A stretch of DNA of 55,172 bases from positions 1 to 55,172 of the forward strand of contig JAEUQE010000027.1 of the NCBI GenBank assembly GCA_016789785.1, given 5' to 3'. Source of the stretch: Bryobacterales bacterium. GTDB lineage: Bacteria; Acidobacteriota; Terriglobia; Bryobacterales; Bryobacteraceae. A program made the translations under genes and the position numbers. This document shows, piece by piece, positions 26,967 through 35,010 of this stretch. Position 1 is the stretch's first letter. The number at the start of each line of letters is the position of its first letter. The notes under the pieces are model-generated. The model worked only from the letters and a program-made list of their open reading frames with translations, did not search any database and was not told the origin of the DNA.

Positions 26967-27047
26967 CTCCGAAGTTCCCCTGTCTGTAATATGGCACGGT
27001 TGCGAGCTGCCGGGGGAAAAATCTGGGATACGAGATAAGATCAGACT

Positions 27048-28040
27048 ATGCGTGGCAAGTGGCTTTTGTTGTCGGGGACGTTGATTCTATTGGCGGTAGC
27101 CGCCGGGACGTTGTCCGTGCTCCGAAAGCCCGCTCCTCCGCCACCGCCGAAACAGGAGGAAGTGCGGGGACCACAGGCCGGTGACGAGATCTCCATGCCA
27201 GGAAAGATCCAGGCCGCGCACATTGTGGCGATTGCGGCTCCCGTGGATGGAACGCTCGATACGTGGCTGGTGGAGGCGGGCCAGGAGGTGCTGGAGGAGC
27301 AGGAATTGGGGCACGTTACCAACGCAGGGCTGGAGTCGGCACAGGAACAGGCGCAGGAGGAACTGGATCGCGTCCAGTCCCGCATCAGCAATCTGGAGGC
27401 GAGTATTCTCGCGGGCAAACTGGAGGCCGCGAGAACGGAGAGCGACGCGGCACGTGCAAAGTCGGAGGCGGCACGGCTCGAAAAGCTCTATGCGCGGGAG
27501 CAGTTGCTCTATCGCGAGGGTGCGACGGCGCGGCTCAAGTTCGAGAAAGCGGAAAAGGAATACAAGGTCGCGCAGGAGGAAGCGAACAATGCTGCCGAGT
27601 TGTCGCGTCAGGCCGCGGAGCGCATTGCGAAGATTGAGAAGGATCTCGATCTGGCAAGGAAAGTGCTAGACGATAAGCAGACCGCGCTCGAGGACGCGAA
27701 GGAGGATCTCAAAGCCGCGGTGATTGTCTCTCCGGCGGAGGGCTTAATCCTCAAACTCGCCGTGGACGCGGGAGCCGAGGTGGATCGCAACATGCGGGAC
27801 CTGGTGCAGATTGCGGTGGATCCGGCGCTGCTCGAGATTGTGGTGGAACCCGAGCCGCCCATTCGCGAGAGACTGCAAACGGGGCAGCCCGCGCTGGTGA
27901 CGGTGCCGGAAGCCGGGCCTGAAGCGATGCAGGGCCAGATTAAGGAGATCAAGGAGACGCAGGTGACGGTCGAGTTCACGAGCCCGACACCTGCCGTGAA
28001 GCACGGAATGACGGGGAGTGTGAAATTCAGGCTGATATAG
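27048..28040 (+). CDS. HlyD/RND-type periplasmic adaptor (orphan)
   Basis: The 330-residue protein has one N-terminal membrane anchor (LLLSGTLILLAVAAGTLSVL) and a Pro-rich linker. Half a lipoyl motif (SMPGKIQAAHIVAIAAPVDGTL) is followed by a long antiparallel coiled coil (about residues 95-225, rich in EAARTESDAARAKSEAA heptads). The second lipoyl half (ATSPAEGLILKL-like VIVSPAEGLILKLAVDAG) and a beta-barrel come next. This is the membrane-fusion subunit of tripartite exporters, yet no ABC or RND pump or TolC gene adjoins, so it must pair with a distant one or act alone. Confidence 0.82.
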   Translation: MRGKWLLLSGTLILLAVAAGTLSVLRKPAPPPPPKQEEVRGPQAGDEISMPGKIQAAHIVAIAAPVDGTLDTWLVEAGQEVLEEQELGHVTNAGLESAQEQAQEELDRVQSRISNLEASILAGKLEAARTESDAARAKSEAARLEKLYAREQLLYREGATARLKFEKAEKEYKVAQEEANNAAELSRQAAERIAKIEKDLDLARKVLDDKQTALEDAKEDLKAAVIVSPAEGLILKLAVDAGAEVDRNMRDLVQIAVDPALLEIVVEPEPPIRERLQTGQPALVTVPEAGPEAMQGQIKEIKETQVTVEFTSPTPAVKHGMTGSVKFRLI

Positions 28041-28228
28041 AGTCACCGGGAGCCGATCAACTTCTGAAGGGAGGCGGTAAACAGCGTTGCACCTCAGTCG
28101 GCCCTGCGTCCGAATACCCGTTGATCTACGCATCTTCGAGAAAATTGCGGAGCCTTGTCACGTGAGGCCGGCCCGAAACGTCGACACTCTGAATGCCGGG
28201 CTGAAGCCGGCAAAGGAGAACCTCAAAC

Positions 28229-28723
28229 ATGTACAGACGAACCGCCTACTGGATCGCCACCTGCCTGTTGGCCGCCACTATGCTTGCGGCGGGGGGCGCC
28301 GAAGTTGCGCTACGCTCACACACTGCTGACGGCATGCGCCAACTCGGCTATCCCTTGTATTTTGTGCAGTTCATTGGCACTTGGAAGGTGCTGGGAGCCT
28401 TAACACTATTGGCGCCTGGATTCGCAAGGTTGAAGGAGTGGGCGTATGCTGGCATTTTCTTTAACATGATAGGCGCGGCCGTTTCCCACGCCGCAACAGG
28501 TAGCGCGGGCTGGCACCTCGCCGTAACCCTATCATTCGTCGGGTTGACGCTGGCTTCCTGGTACCTGCGGCCAAGTGAACGTATGCTGGGACAATTTCAT
28601 GCAGGGCTCTTCGTCCGCCGCGGAATGGCGGTAGGTTGCCATGCGCGCGGAGAGGGCGTGGCGAGAGGGCTGGCCATCAACGTCAATCTGAAAGAAGATC
28701 GGAGAAATCCATGCTCGGTGTGA
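28229..28723 (+). CDS. DoxX-like small membrane protein
   Basis: The 164-residue protein has four hydrophobic helices in its first 115 residues (YWIATCLLAATMLAAGGAEVA, LGALTLLAPGFARLKEWAYAGI, HLAVTLSFVGLTLASWYL), the DoxX/DoxD-like pattern. The remaining 45 residues (from about GQFHAGLF) look unlike the family and may reflect a frame change or extension. AAGGAG precedes the ATG. It overlaps the next gene by 13 bases and belongs to a three-gene operon with an unknown protein and an ECF sigma factor. Confidence 0.75.
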   Translation: MYRRTAYWIATCLLAATMLAAGGAEVALRSHTADGMRQLGYPLYFVQFIGTWKVLGALTLLAPGFARLKEWAYAGIFFNMIGAAVSHAATGSAGWHLAVTLSFVGLTLASWYLRPSERMLGQFHAGLFVRRGMAVGCHARGEGVARGLAINVNLKEDRRNPCSV

Positions 28724-29124
28724 GTACCTATTCCAAACCGTACATCACTTACTGTCGCAGAATGATCGAGGCTCAGGTGGCGGCATACCGGGCACTCCCT
28801 CGGATTGGGCCTTCGAGTGAATCGGATTACGCGAAGTTTGAGACACAGTTTATTTACCACCTCATCCTGGCGCTCGACCGTTGCTTCGTGCATCGTCTCC
28901 GGGGAAAGGAACTCAAGGATGGCAACCCATTGAACGAGGTCCGCATGCTCTGCACGTCGATACTCGATCATGGCGGCGTATTCACGGGGGATCCAACAAT
29001 CAAGTACAACCCGGACCGTTCAGTGTTGAAACTCAAGACCGGCGAACCGATTGCGGTCACCGAAGCTCAATTCTCGAGGCTAACCGAAGCGTTCTTTGCG
29101 GATCTGGAAGCCAAATTTTGCTGA
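28711..29124 (+). CDS. Hypothetical protein in DoxX/ECF operon
   Basis: The 137-residue soluble protein begins MLGVSTYSKPYITYC. It is mixed alpha/beta with an internal helix FIYHLILALDRCFVHRL and ends in a helix EAFFADLEAKF. No known motif is found. It is preceded by GGAG and lies between the DoxX-like gene (13-base overlap) and the sigma gene (two bases apart), so it is likely co-expressed with both. Confidence 0.7.
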   Translation: MLGVSTYSKPYITYCRRMIEAQVAAYRALPRIGPSSESDYAKFETQFIYHLILALDRCFVHRLRGKELKDGNPLNEVRMLCTSILDHGGVFTGDPTIKYNPDRSVLKLKTGEPIAVTEAQFSRLTEAFFADLEAKFC

Positions 29125-29126
29125 CC

Positions 29127-30008
29127 ATGCCGGACCAACCCCCCACTGGTGAATCGCTGGAGGCTCGCTTTGAAGCGAACCGGCCGCGGCTGGTCCATGC
29201 GGCGTATCGAATGCTCGGCTCGCGGACGGAGGCTGAGGACGCCGTCCAAGAAGCATGGCTGAGGCTCGCGCGCGAAGATCCAGGGAGCATCGGCAACCTC
29301 GCCGCATGGCTCACTACGGTGGTGTCCAGAGTCTGTCTCGACTGGTTGCGGACTCGGAAGGTGCGCCGGGAGGACACTCTGGACGTGACCGTCGAAAGGC
29401 ACGGTAGCATGGGTCGCATTGCGCACCCAGAGCTTGATCTGCTGCGGGCCGAGGGCTTGAGCTTGGCCCTTCTTGCTGTACTGGAACAACTCGCGCCAAC
29501 CGAACGAGTCGCCTTTGTGCTCCACGACAGTCTTGGGATGTCTTTCGAGGAGATCGCACCTATTGTGGAGCGCTCACCCGCAGCTACGCGGCAACTGGCA
29601 AGCAGGGCGCGCCGAAGGCTGCAACCCGTTTCGTCCGCCAACCCTGAGAGCCGCGGGCGCCAACAGGCTTTGGTGCGAGCGTTTCTCGAAGCGTCCCGCG
29701 CGGGAAACCTGCAGGCACTACTGAGTATTCTTCATCCGGATGCGGTGCTCCGTGGGGATGAGTCCGCGACCGCGATGGGAGCAGCCGCGAAAACACTGGG
29801 CGCTGCGGCGGTTGCGGAGACATTCAAGGGGCGGGCCCAGGTCGCTCAACTGTGCCTTATCGATGGTGCGCCGGGCTTGGTTTGGGCACCAGGCGGCGAG
29901 CCTCGTGTGCTCTTCCAATTCACCATTCGCGGCGAATTCGTCGAATCGATCGAGCTCACTGCGAGCCCTGAGGCGATCGGCAAGCGCAATATCGTCCTAC
30001 TCCCATAG
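29127..30008 (+). CDS. ECF sigma factor with C-terminal SnoaL-like domain (ECF41/SigJ-like)
   Basis: The 293-residue protein has region 2 (RLVHAAYRMLGSRTEAEDAVQEAWLRL, WLTTVVSRVCLDWLRTRK), region 4 (VLEQLAPTERVAFVLHDSLGMSFEEIAP, SPAATRQLASRARRRLQ), and an extra ~105-residue SnoaL/NTF2-like domain (LVRAFLEASRAGNLQALLSILHPDAVLRGD). In ECF41-type factors this domain acts as a built-in regulator. The WLPEP linker motif usual in ECF41 is not seen, so it may belong to a neighbouring group such as SigJ. DoxX-like neighbours are typical for such factors. Confidence 0.87.
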   Translation: MPDQPPTGESLEARFEANRPRLVHAAYRMLGSRTEAEDAVQEAWLRLAREDPGSIGNLAAWLTTVVSRVCLDWLRTRKVRREDTLDVTVERHGSMGRIAHPELDLLRAEGLSLALLAVLEQLAPTERVAFVLHDSLGMSFEEIAPIVERSPAATRQLASRARRRLQPVSSANPESRGRQQALVRAFLEASRAGNLQALLSILHPDAVLRGDESATAMGAAAKTLGAAAVAETFKGRAQVAQLCLIDGAPGLVWAPGGEPRVLFQFTIRGEFVESIELTASPEAIGKRNIVLLP

Positions 30009-30138
30009 CGGCGCTCGCTTCGCGATTCGTGAACCAAGCTTGCGCCATTCCATTCGCTCAGCGCCTCAGCCGCGCGCGAACGCGCCGGACACCGGTCTGT
30101 CCGCTCAGATATGCTGGTTGCTTTGGAGTACTACATCC

Positions 30139-31656
30139 ATGCAATTCCTGGAAACCAGCCTCATTGAACTGATCACGCAGACATCGACCAATCTTCCGCC
30201 CGATGTGCGCCACGCCATGCGGCATGTGATTGGGACGGAGACGCCGGGCACGCAATCCGCGCAGGCGCTCGGCATCATCGCTTCGAACATTGACATGGCC
30301 GCAGAGGACGAGGGTCCCATCTGCCAGGACACAGGGATGCCGACGTTCATCGTGCACACGCCTGTGGGAGTGAATCAGATCCGCATTGGGAAGGCGATCC
30401 GCGCGGCGGTGGCCGAGGCGACCAAGCGTGGGAAGCTGCGGCCGAATTCGGTGGACTCGCTCACTGGAAAGAACAGCGGCGACAATCTCGGCGGCGAGAC
30501 GCCTGTGATTCACTTCGAGCAATGGGAAGAGGACGAAATCGAGGTGAAACTCTTGCTGAAGGGAGGCGGCTGCGAGAACAAGAACATCCAGTATTCGCTG
30601 CCCTGTTCTCTTGATCATCTCGGGCAAGCAGGCCGCAATTTGGAAGGCGTGAAGAAGTGCATCCTGCATGCAGTGTGGCAGGCGCAGGGACATGGTTGCG
30701 CGCCGGGTGCGATCGGAGTCTGTATTGGGAGCGATCGCGCGCATGGCTACATGTTGGCCAAAATGGAACTGTTCCGAACGCTGGATGATGTGAATCCCAA
30801 TCCGGTACTCGCGAAGTTGGAAGACGAGGTCATGGAGGAAGCGAACCGGATCGGGGTTGGGGCGATGGGCTTCGGCGGAAAGGCCTCGCTGATCGGGTGC
30901 AAGGTCACGGCGGCGAACCGGCTGCCGGCGAGTTTCTTCGTGTCCGTGGCGTATGACTGTTGGGCATTCCGGCGTTTGGGCGTGCGGCTGGACGCGAATT
31001 CGGGCGCGATCACGAAGTGGTTGTACCGGGATCCGGCGCGTGCGGTGGAGAAGATGGCGCAGGCGGAGGGCTTCCCTCTGACGGGCCGCGAAGTGGTGTT
31101 GACGGCTCCCATCACGGAAGAGCAGGTGCGGGCGCTGAAGGTCGGCGATGTCGTGCTGGTGACGGGTGAGGCATACACGGGGCGCGACGCGGTGCATGCG
31201 CACTTGATGAAGAACGCGCCTCCTGTGGATCTGAACGGTGCGGTGCTGTATCACTGTGGACCAGTGATGCTGAAGCAGGGTGATGAGTGGTTTGTGAAGG
31301 CGGCAGGCCCCACTACATCGAGCCGTGAGGAGCCCTATCAGGCAGACATCATCGGAAGATATGGTGTGCGTGCGGTGATTGGAAAGGGCGGCATGGGTCT
31401 AAAGACCCTGGCGGCACTGCAGAAGCATGGAGCCGTGTATTTGAACGCAATCGGAGGCGCTGCGCAGTTTTACGCACGGACGGTAAGGAAGGTGTTGGGC
31501 GTACACCTGATCGATTTTGGGATTCCTGAGGCGATGTGGCACCTGCGCGTCGAGAACTTTGCTGCGATCGTGACAATGGATGCGCACGGGAACAGTCTCC
31601 ACGCGGATGTCGAGAAGTCGACGGCCGAGAGTCTGACGGCGCTGCAGGCAAAATAG
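30139..31656 (+). CDS. fumA: Class I fumarate hydratase (Fe-S), fused alpha and beta parts
   Basis: The 505-residue protein interconverts fumarate and malate. The alpha part has EDEGPICQDTGMPTF, with Cys62 a cluster ligand, GGGCENKN, and HGCAPGAIGVCIGSDRAHG. The beta part has LTAPITEEQVRALKVGDVVLVTG, TGRDAVHAHLM and GKGGMGLKTLAALQKHGAVYL, as in the fused FumA/FumB type rather than the split two-subunit type. ATG 30139 was chosen at the start of homology. It ends 56 bases before the multiheme cytochrome gene and may share its transcript; fumarate/malate turnover would then be linked to respiration, which is inference. Confidence 0.92.
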   Translation: MQFLETSLIELITQTSTNLPPDVRHAMRHVIGTETPGTQSAQALGIIASNIDMAAEDEGPICQDTGMPTFIVHTPVGVNQIRIGKAIRAAVAEATKRGKLRPNSVDSLTGKNSGDNLGGETPVIHFEQWEEDEIEVKLLLKGGGCENKNIQYSLPCSLDHLGQAGRNLEGVKKCILHAVWQAQGHGCAPGAIGVCIGSDRAHGYMLAKMELFRTLDDVNPNPVLAKLEDEVMEEANRIGVGAMGFGGKASLIGCKVTAANRLPASFFVSVAYDCWAFRRLGVRLDANSGAITKWLYRDPARAVEKMAQAEGFPLTGREVVLTAPITEEQVRALKVGDVVLVTGEAYTGRDAVHAHLMKNAPPVDLNGAVLYHCGPVMLKQGDEWFVKAAGPTTSSREEPYQADIIGRYGVRAVIGKGGMGLKTLAALQKHGAVYLNAIGGAAQFYARTVRKVLGVHLIDFGIPEAMWHLRVENFAAIVTMDAHGNSLHADVEKSTAESLTALQAK

Positions 31657-31712
31657 ACGAAGCCATTCGACGGTCAATTGGGATGGAAGGCAAATTGCTA
31701 CCTCCGAGCCTT

Positions 31713-32609
31713 ATGGATCTTCCGAAATTCCGGACCGGGTTGCTGGTTGGCCTCGTGATCCTGCTCCCGGCTCTTCTCTCCGCGGAAGAGAAAGACAAGA
31801 AAACAAAGGCGGAATACATGGGTTCCGCCGTCTGCCAGGGGTGTCATGAGGAGATCGCTACGGCGTTCCTCAAGAATCCCCATTCCATTGTGGAAACCAA
31901 AGGGAAACACGGCTGGAAGGAGAAGGCCTGCGAATCTTGCCACGGTCCTGGGAGTATTCACGCAGAATCGGCGGCTCCCACGGACATCGCCAATCCTCTA
32001 AAAATGGCGGTCCGCAAGGCGGACGAAACCTGCCTGCAGTGTCACCGCAACCAAGCCACCAGGGTGGGGAACATCGCCGGCGGACACGCGCGCAACGAGG
32101 TGGCGTGCACACGTTGCCACAGCATTCATGACACTGCGCGCAAGAAACCCATTGAGGAATGTGGGACTTGCCACGTGGTCACGCTGGCGGAATTCCAGAA
32201 GCCGTACCGGCACCGGTTACAAGAAGGCGGAATCCGGTGCGTGGATTGTCACAACCCGCATGGGCGGGAGATCAATAGTCCGTTACGGGCCGTTTCGTCG
32301 AATGAACCCGGTTGTTTCCGCTGCCATGGCGACAAGCGGGGGCCATTCACCTTCGAGCACGCTCCCATGCGTATGGACGGCTGCCGGGCGTGTCATGAGC
32401 CTCACGGGTCGGCGAACCCGCGAATGCTGACGCGCCAGGAAGTGCGTCTGCAGTGTCTGGAGTGCCACTCGAACATCGGGACTGCGGCGGGTACGCTTGG
32501 CGGACCACCACCCGCTTTCCACGATCTCCGGAGCACACGGATTCAGAACTGCACCATCTGTCACGTAAAGGTACACGGATCGCATGTGAACAGGAGCCTG
32601 TTGCGATGA
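31713..32609 (+). CDS. Periplasmic decaheme c-type cytochrome, DmsE/MtrA family
   Basis: The 298-residue protein has a signal sequence (TGLLVGLVILLPALLSAEE) and ten CxxCH heme sites, at residues 41, 73, 107, 132, 150, 176, 201, 224, 248 and 280. The even spacing and length fit the MtrA/DmsE family, where ten hemes form a wire that plugs into an outer-membrane barrel. The stop overlaps the barrel gene by four bases (ATGA). ATG 31713 was preferred; ATG 31683 would add ten residues. It should pass electrons from the inner-membrane quinol pool side to the MtrC-like surface cytochrome. Confidence 0.93.
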   Translation: MDLPKFRTGLLVGLVILLPALLSAEEKDKKTKAEYMGSAVCQGCHEEIATAFLKNPHSIVETKGKHGWKEKACESCHGPGSIHAESAAPTDIANPLKMAVRKADETCLQCHRNQATRVGNIAGGHARNEVACTRCHSIHDTARKKPIEECGTCHVVTLAEFQKPYRHRLQEGGIRCVDCHNPHGREINSPLRAVSSNEPGCFRCHGDKRGPFTFEHAPMRMDGCRACHEPHGSANPRMLTRQEVRLQCLECHSNIGTAAGTLGGPPPAFHDLRSTRIQNCTICHVKVHGSHVNRSLLR

Positions 32610-34588
32610 AACGACTAATCACCAGTTTCGCGCTTACCGCGCTTTTGTCGAGCGCGCTCCTGAACGCCCAGGAGGCAAAGAAGGAGGCCGCGAAAGAAGC
32701 GGAGCAGACTACCACGGAGGCGAAGCAGGAAGCGGCGCCCGCTGGAGAGGCTAAGCCAGCCGAGACCAAAGCCGAGCAGCCATTCCGTTCGGAAGTGGAA
32801 TTGGGCGTTCGATGGATCCAAGGGATCAACGGGAACCTCGATACCTATCGCAGCATGATCAACCTCGGCGAGGGTCCCCGTGTGGCTGGTTGGGACATGA
32901 AGTATGACCCGCCGAGCTTGAGTTTCCTCAAGAAAGCAGAATTCCGCGGCTCGGGTTGGGGTGGCGATCCATCCTCCTGGATGCAGTTCCGGGCGGAGGA
33001 TCCGCGCTACTACCGCTTCACGGCGGATCACCGCTCAACTGCATATTTCAATGCAATGCCATCCTTTGCCAATCCCCTGCTCGACCGTGGGATTCTTGCC
33101 AATCAACGCTCGTTCGACACCACGCGGCGGTTTACGGAATTGCAGGTGGATATCCTGCCGACGAGTTTGATCATTCCATACGTGAGCTACATGCGGGACC
33201 GCGGGTTTGGGCGCGGGGTGACGAGCTTTGTGTCGGACTCCAATGAGTATCCCGTGCTCAATGAACTCGACGACGCGACGAACCTCTATCGCGGCGGTGT
33301 GCGGATGGAGACCAGACGGTTCCATCTCCTGCTGGAGCAAGGTGGCATTCAGTTCCGCGATGGCCAGCAGTTGTTCAACAACACCCGGAACAACGGCAAC
33401 GCCACACGTCCGGTGCTTGGGCAGACGCTCTTTCTGCGGGATCTTTTGCAGGCGTACGACGTGAGCGGAAGCAGCATTTTTTCGCGCGGTGCGATGAGCG
33501 CGCAGCCTGTGAGTTGGGTCGATTTGTCGGGAGCGTTTCAGTTCAGCCAGCCTCGCAACGACATCGACTACCGGCAGACCAACACGGGCTTGTTCGTGGA
33601 TCTGGACTCACTGCTGTTTCTGAATGGCCAGAACATCCGGTTGCTGGGAGCGTCCAAGCAACCGCACATGACGGCCAACCTGGGTGGCGATGTGAGGATC
33701 GGAAGCCGCGTGCGCTATATGCAATCGTGGATGACCGACCGGTTGCATAACGCGACTGCCCTTCGCGACACCCCCGTGGTGGATCGCCTGGAATGGAACT
33801 ACAGCCAGCAGCAGTCGGAAGTGCTTGTGGATTTGGCGAGGTTCTTTACGGTTCGCGGCGGCTACCGGTATGTATGGGGCGACGGTGTGGGGCGGTCAGG
33901 CTTACTGGGGCAGACTGCGCTTGAGAGCGGTCAACTGAAGCGCCACGTGGCGCTGGCTGGCGCGGTGGTCCGGATCGGCCATCCGTTCTCGGTGCATTTC
34001 GATTCGGAGATCGCGCGGAGCGATAGGGTGCTTTACCGCACGAGTTTGACGAACTATGAGCGCTTCCGGATGCGGGCGCGATATCAGTTGAAGCCAAGCA
34101 CGCTCCTGTATGCGGGGTGGCACTATCTGGACAATCAGAACCCGCCACAATTAAACTCCTTTGATTTGCGACACCAACAGCAGGCAGTTGGGATACAATG
34201 GCTGCCTGGCGGGAAGTCGCTGCAACTTCTCGGCGAGTATGCGCGGTCGGCGATCCGTTCGAATCTCGACTACCTTACTCCGCAAATGCTCTTGACGAGG
34301 CAGCGCTCGTTTTACCGGGAGAATGCGCACACGATCACTGCAATGGCGACACTGTCATTACCCGCAACCTGGACGTGGCAGCCCAAGCTGAGCTTTGGTG
34401 GGAGCGCATTCCTTTCGTCGGGCAGCAGACCGACGGAATTCTATCAGCCGGTGATCCGGTTGACGGCGCCACTTGTCAACCATTTGGACCTGTTCAGCGA
34501 GTATCGCTGGTATGGCGTATCGCAGACCTTTTATGCGTATGAGGGGTTCCGCACTCATCAGGGCATTGTTGGACTGCGGATTCACTAA
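32606..34588 (+). CDS. MtrB/PioB/DmsF-type outer-membrane beta-barrel of a porin-cytochrome conduit
   Basis: The 660-residue protein has a signal peptide (MKRLITSFALTALLSSALLNA) followed by an unusual Lys/Glu/Ala-rich charged segment (residues 22-60). Many amphipathic strands follow to the terminal aromatic-rich GLRIH. Landmarks include SEVELGVRWIQGINGNLDTYR near the start, RFTELQVDILPTSLIIPYVSY, and the repeated HFDSEIARSDRVLYRTSLTNYERFRMRARYQ pattern of MtrB barrels. The N-terminal CxxC of Shewanella MtrB is absent. It sheathes the decaheme protein and spans the outer membrane. Confidence 0.87.
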   Translation: MKRLITSFALTALLSSALLNAQEAKKEAAKEAEQTTTEAKQEAAPAGEAKPAETKAEQPFRSEVELGVRWIQGINGNLDTYRSMINLGEGPRVAGWDMKYDPPSLSFLKKAEFRGSGWGGDPSSWMQFRAEDPRYYRFTADHRSTAYFNAMPSFANPLLDRGILANQRSFDTTRRFTELQVDILPTSLIIPYVSYMRDRGFGRGVTSFVSDSNEYPVLNELDDATNLYRGGVRMETRRFHLLLEQGGIQFRDGQQLFNNTRNNGNATRPVLGQTLFLRDLLQAYDVSGSSIFSRGAMSAQPVSWVDLSGAFQFSQPRNDIDYRQTNTGLFVDLDSLLFLNGQNIRLLGASKQPHMTANLGGDVRIGSRVRYMQSWMTDRLHNATALRDTPVVDRLEWNYSQQQSEVLVDLARFFTVRGGYRYVWGDGVGRSGLLGQTALESGQLKRHVALAGAVVRIGHPFSVHFDSEIARSDRVLYRTSLTNYERFRMRARYQLKPSTLLYAGWHYLDNQNPPQLNSFDLRHQQQAVGIQWLPGGKSLQLLGEYARSAIRSNLDYLTPQMLLTRQRSFYRENAHTITAMATLSLPATWTWQPKLSFGGSAFLSSGSRPTEFYQPVIRLTAPLVNHLDLFSEYRWYGVSQTFYAYEGFRTHQGIVGLRIH

Positions 34589-34612
34589 TCAAAAGAGGAG
34601 ATGATCGTTTCC

Positions 34613-34819
34613 ATGAAGAAGATTCCTGCAATCGTTTCCGCCCTGGTGCTGGCGGTTGGCTTGCTTTCACTCGCTCCGGTGTCGTTCGGCAAACCCGAGT
34701 ACACCAAGAAGGAGAAGAAGGGCTGCGCCTCCTGCCACGTCACCGCGAAATCGAAGGATCTGAACGACGTTGGCAAGTGCTACGGCGAGAAGAAGGACAT
34801 GAAGGCTTGCGCTAAGTAA
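34613..34819 (+). CDS. Small secreted monoheme c-type cytochrome
   Basis: The 68-residue protein has a signal peptide (MKKIPAIVSALVLAVGLLSL). The mature part is about 42 residues with a single CASCH heme site (Cys38, Cys41, His42) and two further cysteines nine residues apart (Cys56 and Cys66). It sits between the MtrB-like and MtrC-like genes. ATG 34613 was chosen; an ATG at 34601 abuts the AGGAG ribosome site directly. No axial Met is obvious, although Lys is abundant. It may shuttle electrons in the periplasm or at the surface; the family is not one I can name. Confidence 0.78.
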   Translation: MKKIPAIVSALVLAVGLLSLAPVSFGKPEYTKKEKKGCASCHVTAKSKDLNDVGKCYGEKKDMKACAK

Positions 34820-34842
34820 CCCGCGCAAGGGTGAATTCACAC

Positions 34843-34884
34843 GGCTGCGTGAAGCGAAGGGAAGGTGGGATCGCTCACGCAGCC
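34843..34884 (+). terminator. Long hairpin between monoheme and MtrC-like genes
   Basis: The stem GGCTGCGTG (34843-34851) pairs with CACGCAGCC (34876-34884), and inside it AGCGA (34853-34857) pairs with TCGCT (34871-34875) around a 13-base loop. There is no run of T, so it is more likely a processing or partial-termination hairpin that lowers downstream expression than a full stop. Confidence 0.6.
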
Positions 34885-35010
34885 GTTGCTGTTTCTGGGT
34901 GGAGCGGCGAACGTGAAGGAAAGATGTGAGATTTGCGATTTGTTGGGCGCACTATTCCAGTAGGGACGAATGGCACTTCGATTGCCAAGAAATCTCCCGG
35001 GAGGATCGGA

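Noticed and set aside
30058..31254. Open frame of 398 codons antisense to fumarase
   Set aside because: His/Arg-rich translation typical of GC-rich antisense; the sense gene is unmistakable.
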